Assembly: GCF_001500125.1 (NCBI RefSeq)
Contig: NZ_LQIV01000034.1
Coordinates: forward strand, 186,001-250,000
Source: Mycobacterium sp. IS-1742
GTDB taxonomy: Bacteria; Actinomycetota; Actinomycetes; Mycobacteriales; Mycobacteriaceae
DNA length: 64,000 nucleotides
Reading direction: 5' to 3'
Shown here: in pieces, positions 16,532 through 23,532 of the stretch
Layout: every line of letters starts with the position of its first letter
Position numbering within the stretch: the first letter of the stretch is position 1
Notes under the pieces: model-generated
What the model saw: the letters and a program-made list of their open reading frames with translations, nothing else
The model's database searches: none
Told to the model about the DNA's origin: nothing
Position numbers and translations under genes: made by a program

Positions 16532-17131
16532 ATGCCGACACCCACCCGCTGGGCCGGTGTGCCGTTGACCGACCGGCGCGCCGAACGCCGCGCCCTGCTG
16601 ATCGGCGCGGCGCTGCGGTTGTTCGGCGAAGGCGGCGAGAGCGCGCTCGCGGTGCGCTCGGTGTGTCGCGAATGCGGGCTCAACACCCGCTACTTCTACG
16701 AGAGCTTCGCCGACACCGACGACCTGCTCGGCGCGCTGTATGACGAGGTGAGCGCCCAATTGGCCGCCGACGTCGACGCCGCCATGGCCGCGGCGGGGGA
16801 GTCGTTGCGCGCGCGCACCCGCGCCGGGGTGGCCGCGGTGCTCGGGTTCAGCTCGGCCGACCCGCGGCGCGGGCGCGTGCTGTTCACCGACGCGCGGGCC
16901 AACCCGGTGCTGGCCGCCCGCCGCACCGCCACCCAGGACCTGCTGCGCGAGGCGGTGCTGGTCGAGGGGTGGCGGCTGCATCCGGGCTCGGATCCGGTGG
17001 CCGCGCAGGTGGGCGCCGCGATGTACACCGGCGCGATGGCGGAATTGGCCCAGCAGTGGCTGGCCGGCACATTGGGCGACGACCTCGACGCCGTCGTCGA
17101 CTACGCCCTGCGGTTGGTGCTCGACCGCTGA
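16532..17131 (+). CDS. TetR-family transcriptional regulator
   Basis: A 199-residue regulator with an N-terminal helix-turn-helix (about 15-62: RRALLIGAALRLFGEGG ... VRSVCRECGLNTRYFYESFAD) and a variable ligand-binding half. NTRYFYESF in the recognition helix is typical of TetR proteins. ATG 16532 follows the intergenic operator candidate. Divergence from the DUF2236 gene suggests local repression; the effector is unknown. A strong hairpin follows the stop. Confidence 0.8.
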   Translation: MPTPTRWAGVPLTDRRAERRALLIGAALRLFGEGGESALAVRSVCRECGLNTRYFYESFADTDDLLGALYDEVSAQLAADVDAAMAAAGESLRARTRAGVAAVLGFSSADPRRGRVLFTDARANPVLAARRTATQDLLREAVLVEGWRLHPGSDPVAAQVGAAMYTGAMAELAQQWLAGTLGDDLDAVVDYALRLVLDR

Positions 17132-17145
17132 AGTCGAGCCCGCCG

Positions 17146-17203
17146 AACGCACGGTTGTTGTACGCATTGGCCGAGAGGGGCCGTCAACAACCGTGCGCTC
17201 GCG
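17146..17203. terminator. Long hairpin between convergent TetR and DinB genes
   Basis: CGAACGCACGGTTGTTG (from 17144) pairs with CAACAACCGTGCGCTCG (to about 17201) with one mismatch around a loop of roughly 25 bases. There is no T-run on either side. The position between two convergent stops fits a bidirectional mycobacterial terminator. Confidence 0.55.
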
Positions 17204-17207
17204 GGCA

Positions 17208-17810
17208 CTACGCGGGCTGCGTCGGCCGCCAGCGCCGGATGAAGTCCGTCTCCGGCCACTCCTCGTTCGCCGCCATCAACTCGTACATCGTCGCCCGGTC
17301 GATCGACTCGCGGATGATGTCGGCGTGCCCGGCGTGCCGCGTCAGTTCCTCGATGAGGTGCAGCGCCACCCAGCGCACCGACCAGTGGTCGATGTCGTGC
17401 GGGAACCACGGCACCTCGTGCGGGACCGGCACCGGTGTGTCGAGGTCGGCCTCACGCAGCACCCGCAACGTCTCGGCGTTCTGCACACGGAGCGCCTCCA
17501 GCAGGCCCTCGAGCGTCTCGTCCTCGCGCATCACGTACTGGTCCTGGTAGTCGCGCATCTGCTCCTCGATCGGCCGCGGGTCCGGCGGCGGGAACTCCGG
17601 GGCACATGCGGCCCGCTGCGCCCATCCGTGCTGCACTCCGGCCGCATGTTTGATCAGGCCGCCGATCGACAGCGCACTCACCGACGGTGTCGAGCGGGCC
17701 TGCTCGTCGGTCAACCCGTAGGCGACCGAGAAGAACGCGTTCTGGTTGAACGCCAGGAACTCGATGAGGGTCTGCCGTTCGTCGGCGGCGGGCGGGGGCA
17801 TACCGGGCAT
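17208..17810 (-). CDS. DinB-family protein (distal of pair)
   Basis: A 200-residue protein of the DinB/DUF664 four-helix family, which covers metal-dependent thiol-linked enzymes. Landmarks: FLAFNQNAFFSVAYGL, SIGGLIKHAAGVQHGW (about 48-63) and WSVRWVALHLIEELTRHAGHADIIRE, where the histidines would bind the metal. Its ATG at 17810 overlaps the stop of the upstream DinB gene by one base (TGATG), so the two are cotranslated. Both are divergent from a WYL regulator. The reaction is unknown. Confidence 0.8.
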   Translation of the reverse strand: MPGMPPPAADERQTLIEFLAFNQNAFFSVAYGLTDEQARSTPSVSALSIGGLIKHAAGVQHGWAQRAACAPEFPPPDPRPIEEQMRDYQDQYVMREDETLEGLLEALRVQNAETLRVLREADLDTPVPVPHEVPWFPHDIDHWSVRWVALHLIEELTRHAGHADIIRESIDRATMYELMAANEEWPETDFIRRWRPTQPA

Positions 17811-18334
17811 CAGTGATTCTCCTTCATGGTGTGGACGTACAGGTCTCGCAGACAAGCGATCTCGGCGCCGTGGTGGATCACTTCGCGGTTGATGTGCAAC
17901 ACCAGCGCGAGCATCGGATAGTCGGCGTACGGACCCTCGGCCGGTCCGCACGGACGAGCCAGCGCGTCGGCGTCGAGCGTGCGCACCCCGGTGATCCAGC
18001 GCGCGTACTCCTCGTCGAGTTGGCGCAGCGCCGTGGCGGCGTCGGTGGCGTAGGGCCAGGACTGGTAGTCCGCGGGCGGGCCGCCGAAGTGCGAATGGCT
18101 GCGCATTGCGAGGACGCCGATGATCACGTGCGCCATCCGCCACGCGATCGTGGTGAACGGTTCCGGTTGCGGTGGCGGATAACTGAAGTCGACGCCGCCG
18201 TCGGGGTGCACGGTCCAGCAGTCGGGCACCGGCTGCCAGAAGTACTCGTCGTCGGACAGGCCCTCCAGGCGGGGCCGCAACGCCTGTGTCCAGTGGAAGT
18301 CCAGCTGGTCGACCAGTTGCTCGGTGAGATCCAT
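17810..18334 (-). CDS. DinB-family protein (proximal of pair)
   Basis: A 174-residue DinB-like protein: FHWTQALRPRLEGLSDDEYFWQP near the N-terminus, TIAWRMAHVIIGVLAMRSHSHFGG in the middle, and INREVIHHGAEIACLRDLY near the end, with histidines placed as in the metal-binding members. ATG 18334. It heads the leftward pair and its upstream region holds a strong inverted repeat facing the WYL regulator at 18396. Confidence 0.8.
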   Translation of the reverse strand: MDLTEQLVDQLDFHWTQALRPRLEGLSDDEYFWQPVPDCWTVHPDGGVDFSYPPPQPEPFTTIAWRMAHVIIGVLAMRSHSHFGGPPADYQSWPYATDAATALRQLDEEYARWITGVRTLDADALARPCGPAEGPYADYPMLALVLHINREVIHHGAEIACLRDLYVHTMKENH

Positions 18335-18355
18335 GCGAACAGCGTCGCATCCTCT

Positions 18356-18374
18356 TAGGACAGTTTCGGTCCTA
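18356..18374. promoter_or_regulatory. Perfect inverted repeat in dinB/WYL regulator divergence
   Basis: TAGGAC-(7)-GTCCTA is a perfect 6-7-6 palindrome in the 61-base gap between the DinB pair and the WYL regulator. It is the right size for one helix-turn-helix dimer and would overlap both promoters. Confidence 0.6.
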
Positions 18375-18395
18375 TGAGTCTGGCAGGCTGACCGT

Positions 18396-19349
18396 GTGTC
18401 CGAAACGACCAGCCGGGTGCTGCAACTGCTGGGGCTGTTGCAGTCGCGACGGGTGTGGAGCGGTGAGGAACTGGCCGAGCGCCTCGGCGTGACCACCCGC
18501 AGCGTGCGCCGCGACATCGACCGCCTGCGCGAGCTCGGCTACCCCGTCGCGGCCAGCAAGGGCCACGGCGGCGGCTACCAACTGGGCGCCGGCGCCGCCC
18601 TGCCGCCGCTGTTGCTCGACCCCGACGAGGCTGTCGCGATGGCCGTCTGCCTGCGGCTGGCCGCCGGCGGTTCCGTTGCCGGGGTCGGGGAGTCCGCGCT
18701 GCGCGCCCTGAGCAAGCTCGACCAGGTGATGCCCGCCCGACTGCGCTCACAGGTCTCCGCCATCCACGACGCGACCGTCACGATCACGTCGAACACCTCC
18801 GAGGTCGTCGCACCCGACGCGCTGATGACCCTGGCCCGGGCCTGCCGCGACCACGAACACGTCACCGCCGCCTACGTCGACCGCGGCGGCAACGCCACCC
18901 GGCGCCGCCTCGAGCCCTACCAACTGGTGACCACCGGGCGGCGCTGGTACCTGCTGGGCTACGACCGCGACAGACAGGACTGGCGCAGCCTGCGGTTGGA
19001 CCGGATGGCCGACGTCACCGCGGCAGGAACCACATTCGCCCCGCGCGAGGCGCCCGACGCCGCCGACTACGTGCGGCGCTCCATCAGCACCTCGCCCTAC
19101 CGCTACGTCGCGCGGGTGCGCTACCGCGCGCCCGTCGATGTCATCGCCGCGCACTTCCCACCCGCCTCGGCGCAGATCGAGCCCGACGGGCCGAACGCGT
19201 GCATCGTCACCGCGGGCGCTGACGACCCCGAACGCATGGCGCTCTACTTCGCCGTCGCCGGAGCCGAATTCGAGGTGCTCGAACCCCCCGAGGTGATCGC
19301 CGCCGTCGGCACCGTCGCCGACCGGTTGCGCCGCGCCGTCAGCCCGTGA
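18396..19349 (+). CDS. YafY-type HTH-WYL transcriptional regulator
   Basis: A 317-residue regulator: an N-terminal DeoR-like helix-turn-helix (about 5-55, with VWSGEELAERLGVTTRSVRRDIDRL), then GYPVAASKGHGGGYQLG, then a WYL domain (about 140-215, with RRRLEPYQLVTTGRRWYLLGYD and RSLRLDRM) and a C-terminal extension. WYL domains sense ligands, often nucleic acid or small metabolites. GTG 18396. It most likely controls the divergent DinB pair through the palindrome at 18356-18374, an arrangement common in actinobacteria from family knowledge. Confidence 0.85.
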   Translation: MSETTSRVLQLLGLLQSRRVWSGEELAERLGVTTRSVRRDIDRLRELGYPVAASKGHGGGYQLGAGAALPPLLLDPDEAVAMAVCLRLAAGGSVAGVGESALRALSKLDQVMPARLRSQVSAIHDATVTITSNTSEVVAPDALMTLARACRDHEHVTAAYVDRGGNATRRRLEPYQLVTTGRRWYLLGYDRDRQDWRSLRLDRMADVTAAGTTFAPREAPDAADYVRRSISTSPYRYVARVRYRAPVDVIAAHFPPASAQIEPDGPNACIVTAGADDPERMALYFAVAGAEFEVLEPPEVIAAVGTVADRLRRAVSP

Positions 19350-19357
19350 TGCCGGGG

Positions 19358-19735
19358 TCAGCTACAGGACACGCCCACGACACGGCATCCGGGGCCGTAT
19401 CGACTGCACGAAATGAAGGCCAACTTCTGCGCACCGGCGCTGTCGCGGGCCACGCCCGACGCCCACGACGCGTCGGGCGCCTGGGCGACAGCGCCGCAGC
19501 CCTTCGTGAAGTTCACGACTGCCCGACAGTCGCGGGCCTTGCAGAGGCCGATCGCCGCGCGCTCGGCCTCGACGGCCGAGTTGAAGCCCTGCGTGTAGCC
19601 CACCCTGCCGGTATCGGGCGACACCGCGATCGCGCCCCAACCCAGGGCACCGGCGGTCGGGGCCGTCAACGCCGCACCTCCGCCGAGGCACCCGGCCACC
19701 AGCGCAATCGCGAGCACACGCCGGAACGCCACCAT
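19358..19735 (-). CDS. Secreted DUF4189 protein
   Basis: A 125-residue protein with a signal peptide (cleavage near TAGA-LGWG, about residue 30) and a compact domain with WGAIAVSPDTG, AERAAIGLCKARDCRAVVNFTKGCGAVAQA and a C-terminal CRVVGVSC, the pattern of DUF4189. Several paired cysteines suggest disulfides outside the cell. ATG 19735. Function unknown. It is convergent with the WYL gene and nine bases from it. Confidence 0.75.
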   Translation of the reverse strand: MVAFRRVLAIALVAGCLGGGAALTAPTAGALGWGAIAVSPDTGRVGYTQGFNSAVEAERAAIGLCKARDCRAVVNFTKGCGAVAQAPDASWASGVARDSAGAQKLAFISCSRYGPGCRVVGVSCS

Positions 19736-19824
19736 GGAGCGGATCGTATGGGGAACGGGCCGTCGCCGACGGTGGAGACACCGAAGCGGTACCTACCTGA
19801 GACTGAGGTGAGATCGCCGCGCCC

Positions 19825-20376
19825 TCAGCCCGTGATGCCCAGCCTGTCGGTCAGAACCAAGAACGTACTGGCGAAAGGGTTTTCGGCGGTGTCGGCGCGC
19901 ACCATTTCCCAGTCCACGGTCTCGCGGACCGCGCGCGCCGCGGGCAGGAGCGCCGAGAAGTCGCAGTTGTGTTCGTTGAGCGAATTGAGCTTCTCGGTCA
20001 TCACGTGCGTCGGCGGCAGCACCCGCATCCGGATCGCCAGCACGTCGAGTTCCTCGGCGGCGGCCACATCCTGCGCCGTCACCGGCGTTCCGTTGAGCGC
20101 GTGCAGAACGTCGATCACGAAGTCGTCGCCCACACACGCCTTGAACAACCAGTCCTCCGGGGTGCGCTCGATGCGGAACCCGGCCTTCTCCAGCGTCAGC
20201 GCCGCCGACTCGGTGTCCTCCTCGGCGACCACGAAGTCCACATCGTGCACCGGTTCCGGACCGCCGTACGCCCACAGCGCGTAGCTGCCCGCCAGCGCGA
20301 AATCGGGGCCGTGCGCGCGCAATGCGGAGGCCGAGCGGCGCAGCGCGTCACGCAGCGCGTCGTTACGGGCGGACAT
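19825..20376 (-). CDS. Nucleotidyltransferase-fold protein
   Basis: A 183-residue protein with a minimal nucleotidyltransferase core: FALAGSYALWAYGG (about 26-39) then HDVDFVV (44-50), giving the GS and DxD motifs, and a later DFVIDVLHAL with a third aspartate. The pattern occurs in AbiEii-type antitoxin/toxin pairs and in orphan MNT-like proteins. No toxin or antitoxin partner is adjacent, so the role is open. ATG 20376; divergent from the EEP gene. Confidence 0.65.
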   Translation of the reverse strand: MSARNDALRDALRRSASALRAHGPDFALAGSYALWAYGGPEPVHDVDFVVAEEDTESAALTLEKAGFRIERTPEDWLFKACVGDDFVIDVLHALNGTPVTAQDVAAAEELDVLAIRMRVLPPTHVMTEKLNSLNEHNCDFSALLPAARAVRETVDWEMVRADTAENPFASTFLVLTDRLGITG

Positions 20377-20412
20377 CGGCCTACTTTCGAGGTGTCTGTG
20401 ACTTGCCGGGGC

Positions 20413-20427
20413 GGGTACCTAGTACCC
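20413..20427. promoter_or_regulatory. Palindrome abutting the EEP gene start
   Basis: GGGTAC-CTA-GTACCC is a perfect 6-3-6 inverted repeat ending one base before ATG 20429, where the ribosome site should be. It could be an operator or an RNA hairpin that hides the start; no regulator is obvious. Confidence 0.35.
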
Positions 20428-20428
20428 C

Positions 20429-21196
20429 ATGCGGGTGGCGACATTCAACATTCTGCACGGGCGCAGCGTGCACGACGGCGACGTCGACCTCGACCGGCTG
20501 GCGGAGTCCATCCGCGAACTCGACGCCGACATCATCGCGCTCCAAGAGGTGGACCTCGACCAGCCGCGCTCCGGCAAAGCCGATCTGACCGCCGTCGCGG
20601 CCGAGGCCATGCGCGCGGTCAGCCACCGCTTCGTCGCCGCGATCGCCGGCACCCCCGGGGCGACGTGGATGGCGGCGACGGGCCGTGAGCAGCCCGGCAC
20701 CGCCGCCTACGGCATCGCACTGCTGTCCCGGTTCCCGGCCGAGACCTGGCAGGTGGTGCGGCTGCCGCGGATCCCGGTGCGCTTCCCCATGTACCTGCCC
20801 GGGCCGAACCGCGTACAGGTGGTCAACGAGGAACCCCGCGCCGCGATGGTCGGAACCTTCGACACCCCGCTCGGACCGCTGACCGTCGCCAACACGCACC
20901 TGTCGTTCGTGCCCGGCTGGAACCGTATGCAGATGCGTCACCTCGTCCGGGACCTGCGCGGGTTCAAGGGACCGCGGATGCTCGTCGGCGACCTCAACAT
21001 GACCCCGCCGACACCGGCCCGGTGGGCGCGGATGCGCCAGCTCGGCGAGGCGCTGACCTTCCCCGCCCACGCCCCCGACCGTCAGCTCGACCACGTCCTG
21101 ACCGACGATCCGCGACTGCGGGTCGACAACTGTGCGGCGGTGAGCCTGCCGATCTCCGACCACCGCGCGCTCGTGGTCGACATCAGCCGCGACTGA
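20429..21196 (+). CDS. Endonuclease/exonuclease/phosphatase-family hydrolase
   Basis: A 255-residue protein of the DNase I/EEP superfamily: MRVATFNILHG with the metal-near Asn, DIIALQEVD with the metal-binding Glu (about residue 39), VANTHLSF, LVGDLNMTP with the DxN pair, and a C-terminal SDHRALVVDI with the catalytic DH pair. Substrates in this family range from DNA to phospholipids and sphingomyelin; no signal peptide is seen, so an intracellular phosphodiester is likely. Its TGA overlaps the ROK kinase ATG by one base, suggesting translational coupling. Confidence 0.8.
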   Translation: MRVATFNILHGRSVHDGDVDLDRLAESIRELDADIIALQEVDLDQPRSGKADLTAVAAEAMRAVSHRFVAAIAGTPGATWMAATGREQPGTAAYGIALLSRFPAETWQVVRLPRIPVRFPMYLPGPNRVQVVNEEPRAAMVGTFDTPLGPLTVANTHLSFVPGWNRMQMRHLVRDLRGFKGPRMLVGDLNMTPPTPARWARMRQLGEALTFPAHAPDRQLDHVLTDDPRLRVDNCAAVSLPISDHRALVVDISRD

Positions 21197-22104
21197 TGAC
21201 GGAGGTGACCCTCGCGCTCGACATCGGGGGCACGAAGATCGCCGCCGGGCTCGTCGACGCCGACGGGACGATCGTGCACCGCGCCCAGTCACCCACTCCC
21301 CGGGCCGATGCCGAGGCGGTGTGGGCGGCCACCTCGGCGCTCATCGGTGAGGCGATGGCGGCGGGCGGTGGTGCCGTCCGGCGGGTGGGGATCGCCTCGG
21401 CCGGGCCCATCGACCTGCCGACGGGCACCGTGAGCCCCATCAATCTGATTGCCTGGCAACGGTTTCCGATCGTCTCGCGGGTCTCTTCGGTGACCGGTCT
21501 GCCGGTCCGGCTCGGCGGCGACGGGCTGTGCATGGCGATGGGGGAGCGGTGGCGCGGCGCCGGTCGGGACGCGCAGTTCCTGCTCGGGATCGTCGTGTCG
21601 ACGGGGGTCGGCGGCGGACTGGTGCTCGACGGCGCCCCCTATGACGGGCGCACCGGCAACGCGGGCCACGTCGGCCACGTCGTCGTCGACCCGGCGGGGA
21701 CGTCGTGCACGTGCGGCGGACGCGGCTGCGTGGAGACCGTCGCGGCCGGACCGCGGATGGCGCAGTGGGCGCGCAGCCAGGGATGGGACGCCCCGCCCGA
21801 CGCCGACGCCAGGGAACTGGCCGACGCCGCGGCCGCGGGCTCCGACATCGCTGCGCGGGCGTATGCGCGCGGCGCGCGGGCGGTCGCGGCGATGATCGCC
21901 TCCGTCGGTGCGGTGTGCGACCTCGACCGGGTGGTGGTCGGCGGGGGAGTGGCCCGCGCCGGCGCGCTGCTGTTCGACCCGTTGCGGGCGGCACTCGCCG
22001 ACTATGCGGGCCTGTCGTTCCTGCGTGACCTGCGCGTGGTCCCCGCCGCACTGGGCGGCGACGCCGGCCTGGTCGGCGCCGCGGCGCTCGCGGTTGCCGG
22101 ATAG
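21196..22104 (+). CDS. ROK-family sugar kinase
   Basis: A 302-residue kinase: ATP-phosphate motif ALDIGGTKIAAGLVD (about 6-20), the catalytic-region motif RLGGDGLCMAMGE (Asp retained where most ROK kinases have ND), the second phosphate loop VVSTGVGGGLVLDG, and the zinc/ROK signature GHVVVDPAGTSCTCGGRGCVET. Such enzymes phosphorylate glucose, ManNAc or related sugars. No DNA-binding domain is present, so it is an enzyme, not a repressor. It matches the position of Rv0650 before rplJ in M. tuberculosis, as I recall. ATG 21196 overlaps the previous stop. Confidence 0.85.
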   Translation: MTEVTLALDIGGTKIAAGLVDADGTIVHRAQSPTPRADAEAVWAATSALIGEAMAAGGGAVRRVGIASAGPIDLPTGTVSPINLIAWQRFPIVSRVSSVTGLPVRLGGDGLCMAMGERWRGAGRDAQFLLGIVVSTGVGGGLVLDGAPYDGRTGNAGHVGHVVVDPAGTSCTCGGRGCVETVAAGPRMAQWARSQGWDAPPDADARELADAAAAGSDIAARAYARGARAVAAMIASVGAVCDLDRVVVGGGVARAGALLFDPLRAALADYAGLSFLRDLRVVPAALGGDAGLVGAAALAVAG

Positions 22105-22126
22105 ACCGATCGGGTACGCCACCGGC

Positions 22127-22267
22127 ATGACCGCTCCGTCCGAACCCCAGCCCGCCCAGACACCCAACCCCGGCACGCCGAGCGAGACCCCCGAACGCCT
22201 CGTCCCCGCGGAGACGCCCGAGCGGCTCACCCCCGCGGAAGCCCCCGAGCGCCTGTCGCCCGAGTAG
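22127..22267 (+). CDS. 46-residue Pro/Glu repeat protein
   Basis: A possible small protein, 22 bases after the ROK kinase. It starts at ATG 22127 and is made almost wholly of proline, glutamate and threonine, ending in three near-identical 9-residue units (ETPERLVPA, ETPERLTPA, EAPERLSPE). It is likely disordered; I recognise no function. The ribosome site is weak. The perfectly kept reading frame across three DNA repeats favours real coding, but it could be untranslated. Confidence 0.4.
   Translation: MTAPSEPQPAQTPNPGTPSETPERLVPAETPERLTPAEAPERLSPE
22184..22264 (+). repeat. Three tandem 27-base imperfect repeats
   Basis: Units at 22184-22210, 22211-22237 and 22238-22264, each beginning GAGAC/GAAGC and containing CCCCGARCGCCT-like sequence, run end to end and stop one base before TAG. 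They encode the 9-residue repeats of the small protein. Confidence 0.7.
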
Positions 22268-22288
22268 CGCGTTCGGCTGATCGTCGTT

Positions 22289-22318
22289 TTGGCTGATCGC
22301 GGACCCGTCCGCTATCCT
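22289..22318 (+). promoter_or_regulatory. Candidate rplJL promoter
   Basis: TTGGCT (22289-22294) and TATCCT (22313-22318) are 18 bases apart, placing a start of transcription just before the conserved leader. Motif match only. Confidence 0.45.
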
Positions 22319-22327
22319 TCTTCTCGT

Positions 22328-22410
22328 TCCACCGAAGACCGTCGGTCACCAAGCAATTGGTTGAAGGTCCCGGATCATTCCGGGCGGCCCACGCAGGAGG
22401 ACGAGGTAGT
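22328..22410 (+). promoter_or_regulatory. Ribosomal L10 leader (autoregulation site)
   Basis: The stretch with CCGAAGACCGTCGGTCACC and a following GGTCCCGG...CCGGGCGGCCCACGCAGG resembles the actinobacterial L10 leader RNA, which the L10-L12 complex binds to repress its own operon. A second hairpin, GCCCCGAC (22428-22435) with GTCGGGGC (22444-22451), lies between it and rplJ and could act as an attenuator. Confidence 0.6.
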
Positions 22411-22516
22411 ACTGAGTATTCAGCCGCGCCCCGACCTGTCTGCGTCGGGGCGTTCGTCGTTTCCGGCCTTCCTTCGCTTCGGTGGGGCATCCGATACCCA
22501 CCACAAGGAGGCATGC

Positions 22517-23044
22517 ATGGCCAAGGCTGACAAGGCCACGGCGGTTGCCGACATTGCCGAGCAGTTCAAGGAGGCGACGGCCACCGTCGTCACCGAGTAC
22601 CGCGGGCTGACGGTGGCCAACCTCGCGCAGCTTCGTCGCTCGCTCGGGGAATCCGCCACCTACTCCGTCGCAAAGAACACGCTGGTCAAGCGCGCCGCTG
22701 CCGAAGCAGGCATCGACGGCCTCGACGAGCTGTTCACCGGCCCGACCGCGATCGCGTTCGTCCAGGGCGAGCCGGTCGACGCCGCCAAGGCGATCAAGGC
22801 GTTCGCCAAGGAGCACAAGGCGCTCGTCATCAAGGGCGGCTACATGGAGGGCCGCGCGCTCTCCGTCGACGAGGTCAACCGGATCGCCGACCTCGAATCC
22901 CGCGAGGTGCTGCTGGCCAAGCTGGCCGGCGCGATGAAGGGCAACCTGGCCAAGGCCGCCGGGCTGTTCAACGCTCCCGCTTCTCAGGTCGCCCGCCTCG
23001 CCGCGGCGCTGCAGGAGAAGAAGTCCGCCGAAGAAGCTGCGTAG
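22517..23044 (+). CDS. rplJ: 50S ribosomal protein L10
   Basis: A 175-residue L10 that forms the base of the ribosome stalk and binds L7/L12 dimers. MAKADKATAVADIAEQFKEA, TYRGLTVANLAQLRRSL-like and SVAKNTLVKRAA are typical. ATG 22517 has AAGGAGG at 22505-22511, deciding against the long in-frame extension. It is followed by rplL after 47 bases, one operon under the L10 leader. Confidence 0.97.
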   Translation: MAKADKATAVADIAEQFKEATATVVTEYRGLTVANLAQLRRSLGESATYSVAKNTLVKRAAAEAGIDGLDELFTGPTAIAFVQGEPVDAAKAIKAFAKEHKALVIKGGYMEGRALSVDEVNRIADLESREVLLAKLAGAMKGNLAKAAGLFNAPASQVARLAAALQEKKSAEEAA

Positions 23045-23091
23045 CAGTTTCTCGAACCCCACCAGACCGAAGAAACTAGGAAGGACCAATC

Positions 23092-23481
23092 ATGGCCAAG
23101 CTGTCCACTGATGAGCTGCTCGACGCGTTCAAGGAAATGACGCTGCTGGAGCTCTCGGAGTTCGTCAAGCAGTTCGAGGAGACCTTCGAGGTCACCGCTG
23201 CCGCTCCGGTCGCGGTCGCCGCTGCCGGCCCCGCCGGTGGCGCCCCCGCCGAGGCCGCCGAGGAGCAGTCGGAGTTCGACGTCATCCTCGAGAGCGCCGG
23301 TGAGAAGAAGATCGGCGTCATCAAGGTCGTCCGCGAGATCGTCTCGGGCCTGGGCCTCAAGGAAGCCAAGGACCTGGTCGACAGCGCTCCCAAGCCGATC
23401 CTGGAGAAGGCCGCCAAGGAGGCTGCCGACGACGCCAAGGCCAAGCTCGAGGCCGCAGGCGCGACGGTCACCGTCAAGTAG
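23092..23481 (+). CDS. rplL: 50S ribosomal protein L7/L12
   Basis: A 129-residue stalk protein: N-terminal dimerisation helices (ELLDAFKEMTLLELSEFVKQFEE), an alanine-rich hinge (about 38-57) and the C-terminal factor-binding domain (EKKIGVIKVVREIVSGLGLKEAKDLVD). It recruits and stimulates EF-G and EF-Tu. AGGAAGGA precedes ATG 23092. A strong hairpin terminator follows 17 bases after the stop. Confidence 0.98.
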   Translation: MAKLSTDELLDAFKEMTLLELSEFVKQFEETFEVTAAAPVAVAAAGPAGGAPAEAAEEQSEFDVILESAGEKKIGVIKVVREIVSGLGLKEAKDLVDSAPKPILEKAAKEAADDAKAKLEAAGATVTVK

Positions 23482-23497
23482 TTCACGGCTACACGCG

Positions 23498-23529
23498 AAC
23501 CGCCCGGGATCCACGGATCCCGGGCGGTT
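23498..23529. terminator. Hairpin terminator between rplL and glsA
   Basis: AACCGCCCGGGATCC (23498-23512) pairs perfectly with GGATCCCGGGCGGTT (23515-23529). It lies between the convergent rplL and glutaminase stops and can serve both. Confidence 0.85.
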
Positions 23530-23532
23530 TCG

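Noticed and set aside
21022..21195. Upstream extension of the ROK kinase frame into the EEP gene
   Set aside because: ATG 21196 overlapping the EEP stop gives the exact ROK N-terminus; the extension overlaps coding sequence in another frame.
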